From NCBI RefSeq assembly GCF_000308815.1, contig NZ_BAFX01000023.1, positions 1-64,000 on the forward strand: 64,000 bases of DNA, read 5' to 3'. Below, in pieces: positions 18,001 to 21,458 of the stretch; the stretch's first letter is position 1, and each line of letters starts with the position of its first letter. The stretch is from Nocardia concava NBRC 100430. Its GTDB lineage: Bacteria > Actinomycetota > Actinomycetes > Mycobacteriales > Mycobacteriaceae. The notes under the pieces are model-generated. The model did no database searches. It was not told where the DNA came from and saw nothing but the letters and a program-made list of their open reading frames with translations. The translations under genes and the position numbers were made by a program.

Positions 18001-19402
18001 CCGGGGCAGCGATAGTGGCCGGGGCAGCGACGATGATGGCGATGCGGGTCACGGCGACGATGGTGACGATGACGGTCACGGTGGCCACGGCTCGAACGGC
18101 GACGCGCCCCGCCGATACAACCCGAACTGGCGCTCGCACCTGCCGCTCGTGCCGCATCAGTTCGACCCTGAGTTCCCCGACTACACCCCGAAGCCCTCGG
18201 AGCAGCCAGCTCCCTGGACCCTGCCGCCGGAGCCCACTCCACCCCACCATCCCCCGCAGCCGCCGGTAACCCCGACGCCGCCGCATCAGCCGACGCCGCC
18301 ACATGTGCCGGTTCCGCCGAATACGCCGCAGCCGCCTCATGCTCCGCAGCCGCCGCACCTGCCTCAGCCCCCGCACATCCCGGGAGTGCCACAGCTGCCC
18401 AATTCGCCGCAGTGGCCGCACCTGCCGACCGATCCGGGTAGGCCGCACTGGCCGACCGGTCCGGGATTTCCGCAGCTGCCGCACCCGCCGACGGATTCGG
18501 GTCTGCCGCACCTTCCGACAGATTCGGGTCTGCCGCAGTGGCCGACGGATTTGGGATTGCCACAGCAGCCGGGTGCAACGCCACAGCCCGGCACAACACA
18601 GCAGCCGGGAATGCCAGAGTGGCCGTCGTATCCCGGTGTACCGCAGCAGCCCTCGAACTCGCCGCACTGGCCGACAGATGCTGGGATGCCGCAGCAGACC
18701 TCCAATCCCGGTGTGCCGCATGGGCCTACGAATCCCGGGATGCCGCAGGTTCCCGGTGGGCCGGGTTGGGGGCAGGTACCGCCGCCGGGTGGGGTGACGC
18801 AGCCTCCGGATTCGGCGGTGCCGCAGTGGCCGGCGGATTTCGGGGCAGGGCATTCGGGGCAGACCTCGGTGGGGTCGAACGCGGCGCAGCCGGGGTTCCC
18901 CGGTGGGGCTCCGATGATGCCGCCTGCGCAAGGGGCTGCGGGGAACGGCGGTGGGAACGGGAGTCCCCGTGGTAGCAGCCGGTTCCCGCGCGCTTCGGCG
19001 CGGCCCGCGTCGGATGGGCAGATCTATCTGAGGTCGCATTCCGGGTTCGGGGAGTATGCCCTGATGGATCCGAGGACGGGGCAGTTGAGCGCGGCTCCCG
19101 TCGGCACCGGTGCACCGTCCGGGGTGTTCGACGATCTGGATGGTTTGCGGGTGGTCTTCTATCGCGATCCGGCGGCCGGATTGGTATTGCGGGTCGGCGA
19201 TCAGGTGGTCGAGCTGGATCGGATGGCGGCGGGCGCATTGTGGGAACGCCTGGGCCAGGGTTGGCACCGGCTGGTGATCGGACGGCCCGGGGATGTGCAC
19301 TGTGAGCTGCGGTACACCGAGCGGCCGGCGGACGCCGACCTGGGGCTGTTGATCCGCGATGTGCTGTCGGATCCGGCGCGCCGGCTGGGGATCTTCGGAT
19401 GA
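2..19402 (+). CDS. Giant multidomain T7SS-type effector (giant 1), 5' end cut by window
   Basis: The frame is open from base 2 to the TGA at 19400-19402, giving 6466 visible residues; the start lies upstream, and the TTG at 908 is only an internal codon. Domains in order: charged Pro/Asp/Arg-rich linker; Tox-PL papain-like glutamine deamidase (residues ~474-617; Cys479, His571, Asp586); ART-like domain that seems to lack catalytic residues (~654-849); three zincin domains with HEFAH at 1089, HELAH at 1374 and HEYAH at 1652, each followed by an EALAEAF-like segment that could supply the third zinc ligand; two helical modules; five 16-residue DETPTVE repeats; long module A (~2182-3727); kinase-like domain (~3807-4038; Lys3859, Asp3940, Asn3945, Asp3958); module B (~4185-5832); Pro-rich segment; conserved C-terminal domain (~6325-6466). 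By analogy with giant 2, the missing N-terminus should hold a CpnT-like domain. Domain calls are by motif only. A secreted or surface toxin role is inferred from its neighbours. Confidence 0.9.
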   Translation, partial: ASSGGSAAPGSGNSAGSTTQHGSGTTQSATATPDQRATAPRAGEAATAPKGADVRPGDAPRSDSPRSETPRPDARAGTPDSRAGAQPRSGADPSAEPASHQADRDAATTRPENTGGQRDSSTPADAPPQREDASTRPDRSADHPAASGDQRAGEPAESGESLNDHAEHPAADREKPSTGTESDRSTDGPETRDPDADRPDHKPDLSDERQAGKSDGSREPGDERTGRGTDSDRPGDHPDSRRSTDEPSERPHDAEPSSAPGEHPGARREDEPTGAHADEPTRRADEPTVRREDEPAARREDVLAGRDADGRSARDEAAARGYDVPLDVSEPVHEDPAHRDGDGREPGTHPQSEKAESERESRSADRERRADDPAAPEDAFLVAPVPLGDGPEGRAHEGERRAPGERRGGDETPSAAENRAEPADRGEPGRGAAPERTDGHKAHPGTLDDPSNTRVRKADSAEGTRTGPETVRERNRGRCGELALRLLRHITGNEAVHPPQRRMGPEGMRLEELVASAGGKLEDFPERPGGAGKPGGHDAIADRLRKLGDGASALVVDRYAGPVDEHGVGAHAYLMVNEGGEIVVKDPAAGLQHSHPPQVPKETKGIHAILFDADGKAVRPLKNAIRAGLLHLADVHVGEAHRPSGDDTRPDNPVRFLRESQEIALDFAGASEYGREVWSDAHERLSEEQRAALRSYLDEAEQGSRPSAEEIEAALRGEREMTPEIAEAIRDIDAALDLTPLPEPVMVTLNAGENPFGVRVEDLPGTVQHLPGYINGLFGAVPSIDGFHHHIELVVPEGTPALHLGDLSRYGKHLPMVLMAHGLDIHIDSVEPRGPGHYGIRGTVVPHDPAAVLHPTREDTVRPQATREDAVRPHDTREDVVRPHETRADDARPERGREAAETRTDTPRQEERVRRSRLRTRERGLPTPSSEEPGPQHRHDDNSSGTRDLGDGHDADWSGRPQDDWAKLDRDRIVEKIEDDWDLVVTGFDNTHVDVEVLREFARAIEDMFTRFPDTELMEVRIAPIDDDGVFAEVDPGRDGDVHFADILTLNEHFARNPEELAHRVRRSEENGHLVPGSGERPLYSTIVHEFAHAIDFTTQMHARLDAFEALERHYRRTRGDYEGFLEWLNDELSGYSFDEHGMYDHAEALAEAFTDVILNGELASEPAQILHDHLRQVYRDHAAENPVYGEQPEHRARPVGDDPGPAARRDREPAPEQHPESAPPHEDPAESAPDDAPGDWSHRPDDFWSELDRDGIIRELDKLFGISYLVGFDNPKVHPEVLREIARAVDDVMSSHRMILRGIEIGEPVGERAMAEAVGRTTRGGNLITEKIVFRLEHAENPAGLAELIRNAEATHWSPARAGDRPLYTLFLHELAHGIDYAGNLAAHSELANALLDHYLRTHGDTTAVEYLTWLSQLSDYSFNRDGSLNHAEALADAFVDVTLNYENATEPAKVLHRLLTERAADNARVGGSAQHPGPTTWSGGQQHDAVRPRDDGEKPSHEPELVLSPPEPVEVPAVSAIDDHWAGKDRQGIIDHIQDELGIPIVGFHRAGDLEMLREFGRALEDMIAQPPHIKPSSVEIGFNPEDPAAIAIAHAVRAEDGRWVPDRIVFNELLALDPEGFARQIREDVAAGFHVPGADARPMYAVIVHEYAHLVDYYGQMEARDGLTEDLINHYVATHDGADFGEYTAWLQSQLPGYVFDEHGMLKDGEALAEAYRDVKLNGDNASELSKLMAYRLDVAARDAIGLHPPDADPAHLRSVADHRDRLGPGDRSEDSNADQPERRAAGEPPPGAHEPPPGAEGPVAPGSPLSEAAAPESSSSATEPRVGDERWFDQRMAEHADFVADMEAKHARFLHEMADNAIPGSPEERLFREQAREVEDMARRSAERAEGLWNDLGGRPESAPVTRPDALAEEGSAVAPRNDRDAAPETAPAGDGQPPNGDPPRRAAATPDDPDAWFNEQRAIQADWVAHMDAKRAQWLHEMADMLEPGGPAEREARFEARMADAEARLSALRAEYMWDFAGGRPDTTPGESTGKPSTAGSTETPRSRRPAASADPVPPSTTAPRSGDAEAEPNSANTDPRSKPLGANPDETPTVEMKRPEQSNPDETPTVEVERPGQSNPDETPTAEVKRQPGSDPNETPTVELPRQQGANPDETPTVEIPRQEEAPKPPADPAEASPGLQAAVDHLRNSAAESGERPRSLEDQVYGARLTDALGLVEALAKRPDALSALRRLAESARADGLFEDPAHGLNERPQPLPTGEPPRTLTLEELRSELLRRLRLPETVADDVLPRIAGDEQLRNLLRAGGIEALRDAVLRHEEAVGPERERAARVRDEWARLLGVDESLLDPAHTTPEQRRAVLDELRAKTLRRASDVADLMVATFHHPASDHAHVVLDADGERVHIRLTEDADGRKHAEVVQRPDLPRETPRETKEPERQPGWLKRLWRRMMHGYHGQSPKYPSGSGNDSKGQTMLAMEIGYLTHDEALLHLKDKFNPARILKESATLWKERERLPLVRHLTARVADVAGTAIPMRTRDGGEYRPWVTEADPRIRAEVEETLRGANMPIESEMPEPQHEPLDRGPALEAPAPREWSAELPQPLVDAVTTRDAALGELVRLADQLGIRIPDDDPKTLRRMVDAEIYKLMRRAGAIEALRDVSERWLMEDAQIPFSREVSIFDKDPLGRYLKEFAHAQALRTEEEKAARRREEAGVGPDDDSLQYRPRRPRVSFLDLQGVNNGGEWPRHFADGDEELSNRREGRLFEDALRRDQIQDERSNWAQLLDIGLDRLGTEEDLRRAITEARMDARDEGRRIGELDAAVQRFIDLDNDARRHAADLAEVSARDWVHEQGGVMVDPEHGLAVLPGEPRRLVVIRGEADHDVRLVDSLVAHPEIRDQLNRGELRLDYRVVGLDGADRVQIIPVDPPQIRFHEVEVNGERTPVALLRNGLEPWRIVEPTPEPAPAAHTEPHSEPTAPRDPDVVRRERNEVASRLSVYRMDLGENLARTIEDLHHDNSLRAAQIEGMADFIRSSDAIDNFHDLDRTLQQLAHRLGLDPDTLTPRKLAEAMADPNVRKVRRLQAVDDLIKYAKVLRENVDEKAVLAARKELANRLGVEPEDLSPTKPDKQNGEIVGFKPDSKNTDKGALLDAINDLLHDSGERPELLAALTEYGSLLGELDPFRENLRYDPLTDPRAVDGELPIHDGDAPAMLRAYMNESIGEPPHSDNPSAAAGVWSRLLGVQMNDFAKTVKIYAEQLGGLHDRLTPAQFAEVLTTLRETGDSTIAHERYRDSATDPSKILTKEQLSDVVRGVRNARYAEVYEAYRDGKIEKHERRSAAELADTIDAMRAEVAAREADIKLLEKLAAEHDALTKPRPPEGPPREPLAVATDLAAARHELQIAAEGRDHAQGRVYRENSGPGFRPLHEDDLTPKHMAGTTDYLANRPAEEGGTLAGRDQRLSDLAAAANELDGAQARVRDLESELRRSVEADTRPGESPVDAWRREVDTARAELDALLAADPDLARQGFDRMLADIDRLSRMPQQWGDVFTDELVPLRDAVHRYQQAREFLAAAEAAAAHRAAETPEQTAARELATAREDLASSDPADRAAAQDRVSRWEAEQRLLEAKAAAAADSPHRAAERAREAAHDHLNRTIEDFRRATGLDVTEAELTPDRLRDTINRLLPEAGGNLPEVVGAFDRLQDAAEALHRADALAEWVDTHFPEHGLTNRGGNDPTNHEGNGPTNREGEDPGDSGPSGDPTRPQGPTNPNSDPSTGARKPEGEGHEGGEDGSSSNTVPHNESGDDDVNHSFARQVEDANAAGEAEVVVLSTGMGRMAERVELVTFDTEPPTQLIRKIVTNPQHAHAEALVSLVGQAVGANVPKVHRVGDRVVYMEVMPGDLGAEHYVSTLDSRLDDLAATPDGRRLGLLDVLVGIPDRNLVNWLITAEGHLSGIDHSLAFGGGRRGDELSASVFARQYATEGPNGEITWHTHDLTPGELADIRTRLDALAPEFAALGRDDWHRAMMDRFDEIQGHARPEDNETTGDGGGKEPPNRNSSTPPDPDPEEPGNQRPIPAKPDYPPSAHLPEGGREPNPVPPKPDYPPTAHLFEGNDDPTVNMSGGENAKPFAGNEDPTVELERGSEESKPPGSEDPTVELARPGESATLELPVAEEEALPVDPVADSPSLQAAARFLREAVNDPLAPGREVNAVLFTSRLMDALGLETAAAHLNDPLAYLREIAEMAKARGFFGDPDRSAPPPMREADDYRPLTPEELYGSEEYWRTEADPEQLAAIEAHLRETGLDRRLAELDAGEPTRALDPAAQTRELPSSATNPDGGEPVRERPLEAWSQRPHDPDSAESRVFTLDELRDRLAGEFGLSEEDLRRRNLGELAGDMQFRNMLRAGGLEALDHVLSSHDAVTGAEREHLARVRDEWARLLGIPESALDPAHTTAEQRDAALAAARAETLRRAMDVADLMAAALHDPAAQRAHVVLESGGERVHARIVESADGVKRVELVPRPETGAPRPAVQAPPRWIDNLLRRLDQGYHGLTPKYPSGSRWDSFGFSTMAAELGYAVHSSVLEHIKDKFNPVRVIKELVTFWQGRERMPLMKYLTRRIADISTSQIPMRTADGGEYRPHITEADPRLRAEVEESLRLAGMTIESELPVPQHEPADPVRFEPESHEWGREVPQPLVDAADARDAALAELVRMAREYKIPLASDDPAAVRNAVEEARARLMRRGGAVEALRDVGQRWLVEDAAIPFSREVSIFDKDPMGRFLREFAHARALEQEEQRAHDRREAAGIGHDDPPLEYRAREPKPSMLDVVGVNNGGEWVYHVDDIDGELLDTREGRLFKRALRRDEIQDERSNWAQLLEVPLDRIETRADLDHVISDLRMGVRDDRARMLEFAAAADHFLGVDDALRERVQEVSDLAAREWAETNGGVLLDREHGLALLPGEHGGPERLVVIRGDAEHDIHLVDALAAHPELRQLLNHGELRLDYRGIGLDEHGNVRVTEEPTPAVRFHDVEVDGQRVPVALMSEDGHGQRLVQPTPEPVATSHEPAIPRDPDALRSERNAVARRLSLDETLDLGENLDRTIEAMRQELSLRAAQLEGMADFIRTSDAIDTFHDLDRALGNLANRLGLDPEQLSPRAVAEAFGDPRFRMGERRHQAFADLIAYADVLRKNGHETAVLAARDRLVRLLDVDRENLHALEGVKDSEKVEIVGFEPDKKSTVPDAIAEAFENMAFRPDERRAHAIDALADYIEAIAALDPHRDGLRYDPSTDPRAVDGELPVHDSKGRELLNSLYGDYVGEPPRADELIQAGEVWSRLLGVDTADIDKIVKLYQDRLGSLHDRMSPKQLRDVLRTLTDTAGNHDAAYQVYRASVTDTRNLLSPEQVSEVVRVVRKARNIDVYEAYRDGKIEKHERLTPKEFDKAVEAMRAEIQARKADIDLLERLAAAHHDLTHLPEPEAPPRDPRAVGPELAAARHELRVAEDGLDYAKGRMWRERDGDESYRPLRNSDLTPENLAGTEDYLANRHRAEGGELPGNEQRIADLSTAAGEFDRAQARVRDLEAEMGRGIEAGAEPGETPVDAWRREAEAARADLEALVATDPAATGGIDHAIDQVERLSRMPLSWDDVWPAELIPLRDAVHRYQQAEEFLAEAETAQADAEAVAARAAETPEQRAARELATARGDLAAAEARGDTARRDAAAEYLARWEAEQRRLAGAAAAAADTPQAAAHRAREAAHDNLTAAIAELHRATGLTVTEPELAPERLHDTINDLLGRAGGNLPDTVRAFDRLRSAAEAFHTADAIAHWVDNHYPDPGAPPPDPTGGAPARPGPTNPGTDSATAAKQPEASAPPPTPVTSVSTSLGLDSPTRPAPTTTSHDPTTASTSAKPQSGNNSGPLIVKEQEASDGSELPATSKQSTEGDLGEQGRSGTSGEQARPAAGESGGSDGTGEHGGSGRSGADGSEESGSGATSEPDAGDGGDIGRGSDSGRGSDDDGDAGHGDDGDDDGHGGHGSNGDAPRRYNPNWRSHLPLVPHQFDPEFPDYTPKPSEQPAPWTLPPEPTPPHHPPQPPVTPTPPHQPTPPHVPVPPNTPQPPHAPQPPHLPQPPHIPGVPQLPNSPQWPHLPTDPGRPHWPTGPGFPQLPHPPTDSGLPHLPTDSGLPQWPTDLGLPQQPGATPQPGTTQQPGMPEWPSYPGVPQQPSNSPHWPTDAGMPQQTSNPGVPHGPTNPGMPQVPGGPGWGQVPPPGGVTQPPDSAVPQWPADFGAGHSGQTSVGSNAAQPGFPGGAPMMPPAQGAAGNGGGNGSPRGSSRFPRASARPASDGQIYLRSHSGFGEYALMDPRTGQLSAAPVGTGAPSGVFDDLDGLRVVFYRDPAAGLVLRVGDQVVELDRMAAGALWERLGQGWHRLVIGRPGDVHCELRYTERPADADLGLLIRDVLSDPARRLGIFG
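1430..1850 (+). other. Tox-PL papain-like/glutamine deamidase domain in giant 1
   Basis: The protein segment begins at an RCGELAL motif (Cys codon 1436-1438), continues through GPVDEHGVGAHAYLMV (His codon 1712-1714) and ends with EIVVKDPAAG (Asp codon 1757-1759). This Cys-His-Asp order and spacing fits the papain-fold toxin/protein-glutamine deamidase family. The same block is seen in giant 2 (Cys1082, His1164, Asp1179) and, cut by the window end, in giant 3 (Cys1123, His1206). The triad looks intact, so an active deamidase or peptidase is plausible; the substrate is unknown. Confidence 0.8.
1960..2548 (+). other. ADP-ribosyltransferase-like domain, apparently catalytically dead
   Basis: A helical part with a YGREVW start, an RAALRSYLDEA helix and a late LDLTPLPEPV segment is followed by a beta-rich part containing FHHHIELVVPEGTPALHLGD and, further on, LDIHIDSVEP. 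This layout resembles the ART exoenzyme fold. The R-S-E hallmarks are not where expected: VTLNAG replaces the usual Arg-Gly strand, YINGLFG replaces an STS motif, and HLPMVL replaces ExE. I read it as a decayed or repurposed ART. The assignment rests on pattern only and could be wrong. Confidence 0.45.
2870..5240 (+). repeat. Triplicated zincin metallopeptidase domains in giant 1
   Basis: Three homologous blocks of about 225 residues lie head to tail. Each has a VLREFARA-type helix, an I-V-F/L-N-E segment, a zinc-binding HExxH (HEFAH at base 3266, HELAH at 4121, HEYAH at 4955) followed by a short linker and Asp, an L-S-x-Y-x-F or L-P-G-Y-x-F motif, and an A-E-A-L-A-E/D-A-F/Y segment that could supply the third ligand. 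The copies have diverged but keep all zinc ligands, which argues for selection on each. Two more copies sit in giant 2 (HEYGH at 31130, HEFGH at 38423). Confidence 0.75.
5495..6100 (+). repeat. Two tandem helical (coiled-coil-like) modules in giant 1
   Basis: Two related segments (about 5495-5720 and 5870-6100) have the pattern W-F-x-x-Q/E-R near the start, a central HEMAD motif, E-R/A-R-rich helices and a terminal GGRP. A third copy, ending in EAAGGR, is in giant 2 at about 31560-31790. They separate the zincin block from the long module and may be spacers. Confidence 0.6.
6278..6517 (+). repeat. Five tandem 16-residue NPDETPTVE repeats
   Basis: A 48-base unit is repeated five times in frame. 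Each encodes a variant of NPDETPTVE followed by a hydrophobic/basic stretch such as MKRPEQS; single changes include TAE in the third copy and NET in the fourth. Related E-D-P-T-V-E-L motifs recur at about 12340-12480 in the same protein. The acidic-Thr-Pro-Thr-hydrophobic pattern could be a phosphoacceptor or FHA-ligand motif, which is inference. Confidence 0.85.
6545..11182 (+). repeat. Long module, copy A (about 1546 residues)
   Basis: First of three homologous copies of a very long, mostly helical module (copy B 12554-17497 in this gene, copy C 31977-36930 in giant 2). Shared landmarks in the same order are RVRDEWARLLG, KYPSGSG, IPMRTRDGGEYRPW, FSREVSIFDKDPLGRY, ERSNWAQLL, AQIEGMADFIR, YEAYRDGKIEKHER and DTHFPEHG near the end. 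I do not recognise it as a described domain. Its size suggests a structural, stalk-like or self-processing role, which is speculative. Confidence 0.8.
11420..12115 (+). other. Kinase-like (PI3/4-kinase-type) domain between modules A and B
   Basis: The segment has an LIRKIV strand (Lys codon 11576-11578), a following helix EALVSLVGQAVG, a hinge-like VVYMEVMPG, a GIPDRNLVNW catalytic loop (Asp codon 11819-11821, Asn codon 11834-11836) and a GIDHSLAFG metal-binding motif (Asp codon 11873-11875). The order and motifs match the atypical kinase fold of PI3/4-kinase-like bacterial proteins. All expected catalytic residues are present, so it may be an active phosphotransferase. The substrate is unknown; AMPylation or another nucleotidyl transfer is an alternative. 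Confidence 0.6.
12226..12516 (+). repeat. KPDYPP..AHL and DPTVEL short repeats in giant 1
   Basis: Two copies of a K-P-D-Y-P-P-S/T-A-H-L segment are followed by three D/E-D-P-T-V-N/E-M/L motifs spaced about 20 residues apart and one degenerate ATLEL. They precede module B just as the DETPTVE array precedes module A, so each long module is introduced by a Thr-Val-Glu-type linker. Confidence 0.65.
12554..17497 (+). repeat. Long module, copy B (about 1648 residues)
   Basis: Second copy of the long helical module, with the landmarks of copy A in the same order (RVRDEWARLLG, KYPSGS, FSREVSIFDKDPMGR, ERSNWAQLL, QLEGMADFIR, YEAYRDGKIEKHER). It has a longer N-terminal part, from about 12780 to 13080, absent from copy A. 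It lies directly after the DPTVEL linkers. The long in-frame homology with A shows an internal duplication inside one gene. Confidence 0.8.
18110..18990 (+). repeat. Pro-rich low-complexity segment near C-terminus of giant 1
   Basis: The protein is dominated by PP-H-x-PQ, PQ-x-P and L-P-x-x-P-T-D-x-G repeats of roughly 9-11 residues with recurring Trp and Gln. It starts after an R-Y-N-P-N-W-R-S-H motif, which has a counterpart (W-N-P-D-W-R-S-H) at the same place in giant 2. Such segments usually span the envelope or form flexible linkers; that role is inferred here. Confidence 0.7.
18973..19402 (+). other. Conserved C-terminal domain of giant 1
   Basis: The last ~140 residues (SRFPRASA, LRSHSGFGEYA, DGLRVVFYRDPAAGLVL, CELRYTERPADADLGLLIRD, ending in GIFG) align closely with the end of giant 2 (bases 41155-41584, ending in GIFC). 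It shows no catalytic motif of known toxins. Its strict conservation at the extreme C-terminus suggests a targeting, anchoring or chaperone-binding role. Confidence 0.75.
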
Positions 19403-19515
19403 TCTCCGGCGCGGCGATCGTGTGTTCGCCGACTTTTTCGGTTCCGGCAACCGCACGGTCGCGCGCGGTATGTGATGCTGACAGTTGGTTTTCGGAATCG
19501 ATGAGGAGGTTCGAC

Positions 19516-19797
19516 GTGCGCGGTGAGCGCCCGAGCGAGGAGCAACTGCGGCGGAATTTCGACGCGATTCTGGCCGAGGTGCTGGCCGGAGGCGGTGTGC
19601 GCTCCGCGTCCGGTCTGGATTCGCCGACCGAGGACGCCCTGTGGGCGATCGCGAAGGCGTACCCCAGCGTGCCCGACGACCTGGTGACCGCCGCCCGTGA
19701 TTCCTTCGCCGGCCAGCTCGACGGCAGCAACGCCGCCCGCTGGCGTGCGGAACTGGAACGCAAGTTCGCCGAGCGCAAGCCGGCCTCGGACAGTTAG
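19516..19797 (+). CDS. FAGQLDGSN-family small protein (copy 1)
   Basis: A 93-residue soluble, acidic-helical protein starting at GTG 19516, six bases after an AGGAGG ribosome site at 19504-19509. It has the motif order PSEEQLRRNF, DSPTEDALWAIAKAYP, VPDDL and FAGQLDGSN. A copy about 65% identical by eye (41702-41983) stands in the same place after giant 2, and the family's N-terminal part recurs in 51377-52147. I do not recognise the family. Its fixed position about 115 bases behind each of the two giants suggests a dedicated immunity protein, chaperone or regulator. A TGTGATGCTG element, also found upstream of copy 2, may be part of its own promoter. Confidence 0.85.
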   Translation: MRGERPSEEQLRRNFDAILAEVLAGGGVRSASGLDSPTEDALWAIAKAYPSVPDDLVTAARDSFAGQLDGSNAARWRAELERKFAERKPASDS

Positions 19798-19807
19798 CGA
19801 AATCCGC

Positions 19808-21424
19808 GTGACCACTTCCCGTGAGTCCAGTGAAAACCGTTCCGGTACCGCAGATTCCGTGCCCGGGGCCGAATCAGCCACGCCCGCACCTGATTTCGGC
19901 GCCGATGCGGCCGTCTACGACAGCCCGGAGATCCATCCGCTGTCCGCGGTCCTGGGCGAGGCCCCGGCGCCCGACGAGCCCGAAACCCCGGACGCCCCGG
20001 AGGAACCCAGTCCGGACGTCGGCTTCAGCCTGTCCGCCGAGGAGCCGGACGTGCCCACGCGCGCCCGCCGTCTGGCCCACCGCATCGCCGCGGAGCTGCA
20101 AGAGCTGGGGCCCGAGGGCTGGAGTCGGGTGCGTGCCGTCTTCGCGCTCGCCGGCCCGGGCCAGCGTTCCCAGATCCGGTACTCCGACGACGACCAGCGC
20201 CAGGCCCTGATCGCCCCGACCGAGACGCTCATGAGCCTGGTCGTGTCGCACCGCCGCCTCTCCGCCGAACTCGGCGACCCGTGGTGGCGACTGGAATTGG
20301 AGCTGACCGCCGAGGGCGCGCTCAATGTCGATCACGACTACGGCGACGATCCCTTCCCCGACGATCAGCTGTTCTCCCCACAGGAGTACCTCGCCGATCT
20401 CGAGAGCTTCCCGCGTGACTCCCTGCCCACCTGGCTGGCCGCCTACATCGGCCATGAGAACCGCCAGGTGCGCACCCCGCGCCAGGCGGCCGAGCAAGCC
20501 CGCGCCGATCGCGAATCCGGTTATCTGCCGGTCGTTTCCGAGGATGACTTCCCTGCTTTTCCGCTGCTGTGGTCGCGCTGGGCGGCCATCGCCGCCGCCT
20601 TCGTCGCGGTCGGCTCGGAGTGGGGTCCGCGCGTGCTGCCCTCCTTCGGCTGGTTCGAGGGTTCCCGCCGCTCCGGTTCCTCGCTCTACGAACTGCCCGG
20701 CGGCCGCGCGGTGCTGTCCGGCGGCGTCTGGAACGCACCCGAACTCGAGGCCGCCTACAACGGCAAGGCCCCGCTGCCGCGGCTGTACGCGGGCGCGCCC
20801 GAATGGGTCGCGAACCCGGTGCTGAACACCCGGGCGGGCGGCGGGCTGCTCAGCTTCTGCTACTGGTGGGAGCGCGGCCGCTGGTATCGCGGCGAATCGC
20901 CCTCGGCCGCGGACGTCGCGGTCGCGGTGCCCGGCATCTGGACCGCCGCCACCGTCACCGACGTGATCTGCGATCTGCTCGCCGAGCATCCGTCGGCCGA
21001 ACTGCGTTCGGCCGTGGCGAGTTTCGTCGATGCCGCGCAGCGCCGCGATGTCACCCACGCCCATCTGGAGGAAGTCTTCGGCGACGCAGCCGATTTGGAC
21101 GCCGTGCACTATCAGCTGGCCTTGGCGGGCGTGGCGCGGCTGGGCCCGGAGCCGATCCCGGCATCCGAGGCGCTGGAGATCGTGCGCCACCACCTGCGCA
21201 CCGAGAGCGCCGACACCACCGCCTTCCCGCCCGATCAGCTTCGCGCGGACCGTCTTTCAGTTGGCTGGCTGGTATATCTGCCGGTGGAGCCGGATGAGAT
21301 CGTTCTCGATCGCGCGCTGTTCTACGTCGCCGACGACGGCGTGGTCGAGGCGACCACCTCGAGCATGCCCGCCTCGGCCTATCTTCCGGGACTGGAACAG
21401 CGCTTCCGCCAACGGCATTCGTAG
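19808..21424 (+). CDS. Long YezG-like protein (candidate immunity or partner), 538 aa
   Basis: The GTG at 19808, ten bases after the previous stop, is taken as start because an upstream in-frame ATG would overlap the preceding gene heavily. After an acidic disordered leader (~1-80), residues ~80-215 read WWRLELELTAEGALNVDHDY and later FPRDSLPTWLAAYIG, a pattern typical of YezG/DUF600-type immunity proteins. The remaining ~320 residues contain FPLLWSRWAA, SGGVWNAPELEAAYN and GLLSFCYWWERGRWYRGES and are unfamiliar. A full-length paralogue (57630-59168, reverse) lies beside giant 3. Recurrence next to T7SS genes in both loci suggests either immunity or a secretion partner. No signal peptide or membrane segment is apparent. 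Confidence 0.8.
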   Translation: MTTSRESSENRSGTADSVPGAESATPAPDFGADAAVYDSPEIHPLSAVLGEAPAPDEPETPDAPEEPSPDVGFSLSAEEPDVPTRARRLAHRIAAELQELGPEGWSRVRAVFALAGPGQRSQIRYSDDDQRQALIAPTETLMSLVVSHRRLSAELGDPWWRLELELTAEGALNVDHDYGDDPFPDDQLFSPQEYLADLESFPRDSLPTWLAAYIGHENRQVRTPRQAAEQARADRESGYLPVVSEDDFPAFPLLWSRWAAIAAAFVAVGSEWGPRVLPSFGWFEGSRRSGSSLYELPGGRAVLSGGVWNAPELEAAYNGKAPLPRLYAGAPEWVANPVLNTRAGGGLLSFCYWWERGRWYRGESPSAADVAVAVPGIWTAATVTDVICDLLAEHPSAELRSAVASFVDAAQRRDVTHAHLEEVFGDAADLDAVHYQLALAGVARLGPEPIPASEALEIVRHHLRTESADTTAFPPDQLRADRLSVGWLVYLPVEPDEIVLDRALFYVADDGVVEATTSSMPASAYLPGLEQRFRQRHS

Positions 21425-21458
21425 TGATGGAATGGTGCCCGCGAGTGAGGAGTGAGAC

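Noticed and set aside
908..19402. Start of giant 1 at the TTG of 908
   Set aside because: The frame is open without a stop from base 2, the TTG has no ribosome site, and the domain layout requires a longer N-terminus.
17948..19456. Arg/Pro-rich reverse-strand frame at the end of giant 1
   Set aside because: A complement of the Pro-rich coding repeat; low complexity and without a plausible start.
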